From positions 60,338 to 124,337 of the forward strand of contig NZ_BIFH01000047.1 of assembly GCF_003967355.1 (NCBI RefSeq): 64,000 nt of DNA, given 5' to 3'. The notes below the pieces were generated by a model. That model was not told the origin of the DNA. It was given only the letters and a program-made list of their open reading frames with translations, and ran no database searches. Source of the stretch: Embleya hyalina. Lineage in GTDB: Bacteria; Actinomycetota; Actinomycetes; Streptomycetales; Streptomycetaceae. The position numbers were made by a program, and so were the translations under genes. Positions 61,961 to 64,000 of this stretch are shown piece after piece; positions within the stretch are counted from its first letter, which is position 1, and each line of letters begins with the position of its first letter.

Positions 61961-62761
61961 TTGCTCACCGTGGATTTCTCCCGCTTTCCCCTGGCCCCCG
62001 GGGATCGGGTCCTGGACATGGGTTGTGGCGGTGGCCGGCACGCCTTCGAGGCATACCGGCGCGGCGCCGACGTGGTCGCGCTGGATCGGAACGCGAAGGA
62101 CATCGCCGAGGTCGACGCGATGTTCGCCTCGATGCGGGCGGCCGGCGAGGTCCCGGCCGGGGCGCGGGCCGAGGCGATGGTCGGGGACGCGCTGGCGCTG
62201 CCCTTCCCGGACGCGAGCTTCGACCGGGTGATCATCTCCGAGGTGCTGGAGCACATCCCGGACGACAAGGGTGTGCTGGGCGAGCTGTTCCGGGTGCTCA
62301 AGCCGGGCGGGCTGGCCGCGATGACGGTGCCGCGCTACGGGCCGGAGAAGATCTGCTGGGCGCTCTCCGACGCGTATCACGAGGTCGAGGGCGGGCACAT
62401 CCGGATCTACAAGGGCGACGAGTTCGCGGCCCGGATCCGCGAGTCGGGACTGCGGCCGTACGGGACGCACCACACGCACGCGCTGCACTCGCCGTACTGG
62501 TGGATCAAGTGCGCGGTCGGCGTGGACAACGACAAGGCCCTCCCGGTCCGGGCCTGGCACAAGCTCCTGGTCTGGGACATCATGAAGCGCCCGCTGGCCA
62601 CACGGCTCGCGGAGAAGGCGCTGGACCCGCTGATCGGCAAGAGCCTGGTGGTCTACGCGACCAAGCCGCGGCCGACGGGGGAGACGGACGCCGGGGCAGG
62701 GGCCGCGGGGACCGCACGGGCCGCCGGTCCCGACGGGACGCTCGACGGGGCGGGCGCATGA
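61961..62761 (+). CDS. Class I SAM-dependent methyltransferase
   Basis: A 266-aa methyltransferase. Motif I is LDMGCGGGRH, motif II VVALD, and the MPRxGP-like TVPRYGPEKICWALSDAYH region defines the lipid/quinone-type subgroup. A TTG start at 61961 with GGAG upstream gives MLTVDFSRFPL. The final 25 residues are Ala/Gly-rich. Its stop overlaps the next start by ATGA. The acceptor is probably the same product that the neighbouring glycosyltransferase handles. Confidence 0.92.
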   Translation: MLTVDFSRFPLAPGDRVLDMGCGGGRHAFEAYRRGADVVALDRNAKDIAEVDAMFASMRAAGEVPAGARAEAMVGDALALPFPDASFDRVIISEVLEHIPDDKGVLGELFRVLKPGGLAAMTVPRYGPEKICWALSDAYHEVEGGHIRIYKGDEFAARIRESGLRPYGTHHTHALHSPYWWIKCAVGVDNDKALPVRAWHKLLVWDIMKRPLATRLAEKALDPLIGKSLVVYATKPRPTGETDAGAGAAGTARAAGPDGTLDGAGA

Positions 62762-63882
62762 GCCTCGCCCGGCCCGGATCCGAGCCGGCGCTCGAACTGC
62801 TGGCCCTGGAAGGCGTGCTGACCGTCGATCAGGTCGCCGCGACGATCGACGGCATCGCCGCGGTACAGCGGCCCGACGGGTCGATCCCGTGGTTCGTCGG
62901 CGGACACCTCGACCCCTGGGACCACACCGAGGCCGCGATGGCGCTCGACGTGGCCGGCCGGCACGACGAGGCCGAGCGGGCCTATCGCTGGCTGGCGAGC
63001 CGCCAGGAGCCGGACGGCTCGTGGTACGCGGCGTACGTGGACGGCGAGGTGACCGACCGCAACAAGGAGGCCAACTTCACCGCCTACCTCGCGGTCGGCC
63101 TGTGGCACCACCATCTGCTCACCGGGGACGAGGAGTTCCTGGTCCGGATGTGGCCGAAGCTGCGCGCGGCGATGGGCTTCATCCTCGAACTCCAGGCCCC
63201 CGGCGGCGAGATCCGCTGGAAGCGGGACGAACACGGCGTGCCGGTGCCGGACGCGCTGCTCACCGGGTCGGCGAGCATGTACCAGGCGCTGCGCTGCGCG
63301 CTGGCCATCGCGGAACACCTGGGCGAGCCGCAGCCGGACTGGGAGTTGGCGGCCGGTCGACTCGGCCACGCGGTGCTCTCGCACCCGGAGCGGTTCCTGG
63401 ACAAGAGCCGCTACTCGATGGACTGGTACTACCCGATCCTGGGCACCGCGCTGCGCGGGCCGGCCGCGAACGAGCGGATCAAGGACGCGTGGGACACCTT
63501 CGTGGTGCCGGACCTGGGCGTGCGGTGCGTCTCCGACCGCCCCTGGGTGACCGGTGCGGAGAGTTGCGAACTGGCCATCGCGCTGTGGGCGTTGGGCGAG
63601 AGCGACCGGGCGGTGGAGATCGTCTCGTGGATCCAGCGCCTGCGCCACGAGGACGGCCTGTACTGGACCGGCTACGTCTTCGAGGACGACGCGATCTGGC
63701 CGGTGGAGCGCACGGCCTGGACGGCGGGCGCGATGATCCTGGCCACGGCGGCACTGGGCGGCGAACCGGCGACCACGGCGGTCTTCGGCGGAGCCCCCAC
63801 GTCCTTCGAGGGCGACGGCCTGCCGGTGGGATTGGATCCGGCGCAGGTGCGGTGTGGGTCGGATGTTTGTGTGAGGGGCTGA
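62758..63882 (+). CDS. Prenyltransferase-like alpha/alpha-toroid protein
   Basis: A 374-aa soluble protein with repeated helical blocks typical of prenyltransferase or squalene-cyclase-like toroids: IAAVQRPDGSIPWFVGGHLD, WLASRQEPDGSWYAAYV and QRLRHEDGLYWTGYVFEDD. It lacks a DxDD or DDxxD motif and a signal peptide. The ATG 62758 overlaps the methyltransferase stop. The same trio of GT4, methyltransferase and prenyltransferase-like genes recurs, to my memory, in streptomycete genomes, with unknown product. The stop codon falls inside a TGAGGGGC repeat. Confidence 0.88.
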   Translation: MSLARPGSEPALELLALEGVLTVDQVAATIDGIAAVQRPDGSIPWFVGGHLDPWDHTEAAMALDVAGRHDEAERAYRWLASRQEPDGSWYAAYVDGEVTDRNKEANFTAYLAVGLWHHHLLTGDEEFLVRMWPKLRAAMGFILELQAPGGEIRWKRDEHGVPVPDALLTGSASMYQALRCALAIAEHLGEPQPDWELAAGRLGHAVLSHPERFLDKSRYSMDWYYPILGTALRGPAANERIKDAWDTFVVPDLGVRCVSDRPWVTGAESCELAIALWALGESDRAVEIVSWIQRLRHEDGLYWTGYVFEDDAIWPVERTAWTAGAMILATAALGGEPATTAVFGGAPTSFEGDGLPVGLDPAQVRCGSDVCVRG

Positions 63883-63911
63883 GGGGCTGAGGGGCTGAGG
63901 GGCTGAGGGGC
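63872..63911 (+). repeat. TGAGGGGC tandem repeat (five copies) spanning a stop codon
   Basis: Five perfect 8-base units run from 63872 to 63911. The stop codon of the toroid gene is the TGA of the second unit. The remaining 90 bases to the window end are G-rich, with no supported feature. Confidence 0.85.
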
Positions 63912-64000
63912 TGACGGGCGGGCGGATCGGCTGCGGGGGCGTGGGGGCGCGGGTCGTGAGGTGAGTGGGGCGGGGCGCCGGGTCGGGGAGTGGGCGAGGC

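Overview
The window is chromosomal DNA of a high-GC actinomycete, most likely a Streptomycetales member (Streptomyces or a relative such as Embleya, Kitasatospora or Yinghuangia). Supporting signs are the strong G/C bias at third codon positions, many GTG and TTG starts, ATGA and GTGA stop/start overlaps, and typical streptomycete families: a SigE-family sigma factor with its partner, Ser/Thr kinases, an actinobacterial rhomboid-like protein, GH35 beta-galactosidase, a KstR-like TetR and a MhuD-like enzyme. I saw no rRNA, tRNA, CRISPR array or intact insertion sequence.

Left third (1-22.5 kb). A 7Fe ferredoxin is followed by a decayed patch holding remnants of a lasso-peptide B2-like protease and of an XRE/TPR regulator, then an SDR gene diverging from a LysR regulator that sits behind a small coupled leader ORF. 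The centrepiece is one minus-strand operon from 21107 down to 3465 in which every junction overlaps: a 2677-aa synthase (tandem nitronate-monooxygenase/PfaD-like domains, KS, AT, ACP, KR), a 1509-aa synthase (KS, AT, DH, degenerate PPTase-like tail), a free ACP, an alpha/beta hydrolase, a UGT-type glycosyltransferase, a membrane-anchored zinc-ribbon methyltransferase and a galactokinase-like GHMP protein. This reads as an iterative, PUFA/hglE-like pathway building a reduced acyl chain that is then released, glycosylated and methylated. A second LysR gene, paralogous to the first, diverges from the large synthase, so the two regulators bracket the cluster. The large synthase carries a silk-like Ala/Gly/Pro repeat of about 350 residues between KS and AT.

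Middle third (22.5-44 kb). A sugar-utilisation locus (GH35 beta-galactosidase, lipoprotein binding protein, two permeases, AraC regulator) is followed by membrane proteins, a Ser/Thr kinase fused to TPR/Sel1-like repeats, a rhomboid-like protein, a cold-shock protein, a DEAD-box helicase with a ribosome-site hairpin, an L,D-transpeptidase, an ECF sigma factor and its partner, a second Ser/Thr kinase broken by two one-base deletions in G runs, a TerB-like protein, a PrsW-like protease and a thioredoxin.

Right third (44-64 kb). After scattered housekeeping and accessory genes (EamA transporter, serine hydrolase, small GNAT, SDR, Mrr-like membrane protein, a GNAT-FmdB fusion, ArsR, MhuD-like enzyme, ExaC-type aldehyde dehydrogenase with DUF779) there is a repeat-rich non-coding stretch and an exported prenyltransferase-repeat protein. 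The window ends with what looks like a KstR-type regulon: MBL hydrolase and aldehyde dehydrogenase/3Fe-4S ferredoxin genes transcribed divergently, the KstR-like regulator, and a GT4 glycosyltransferase, methyltransferase and alpha/alpha-toroid trio. Sites resembling TNNAACNNGTTNNA lie in front of each transcription unit.
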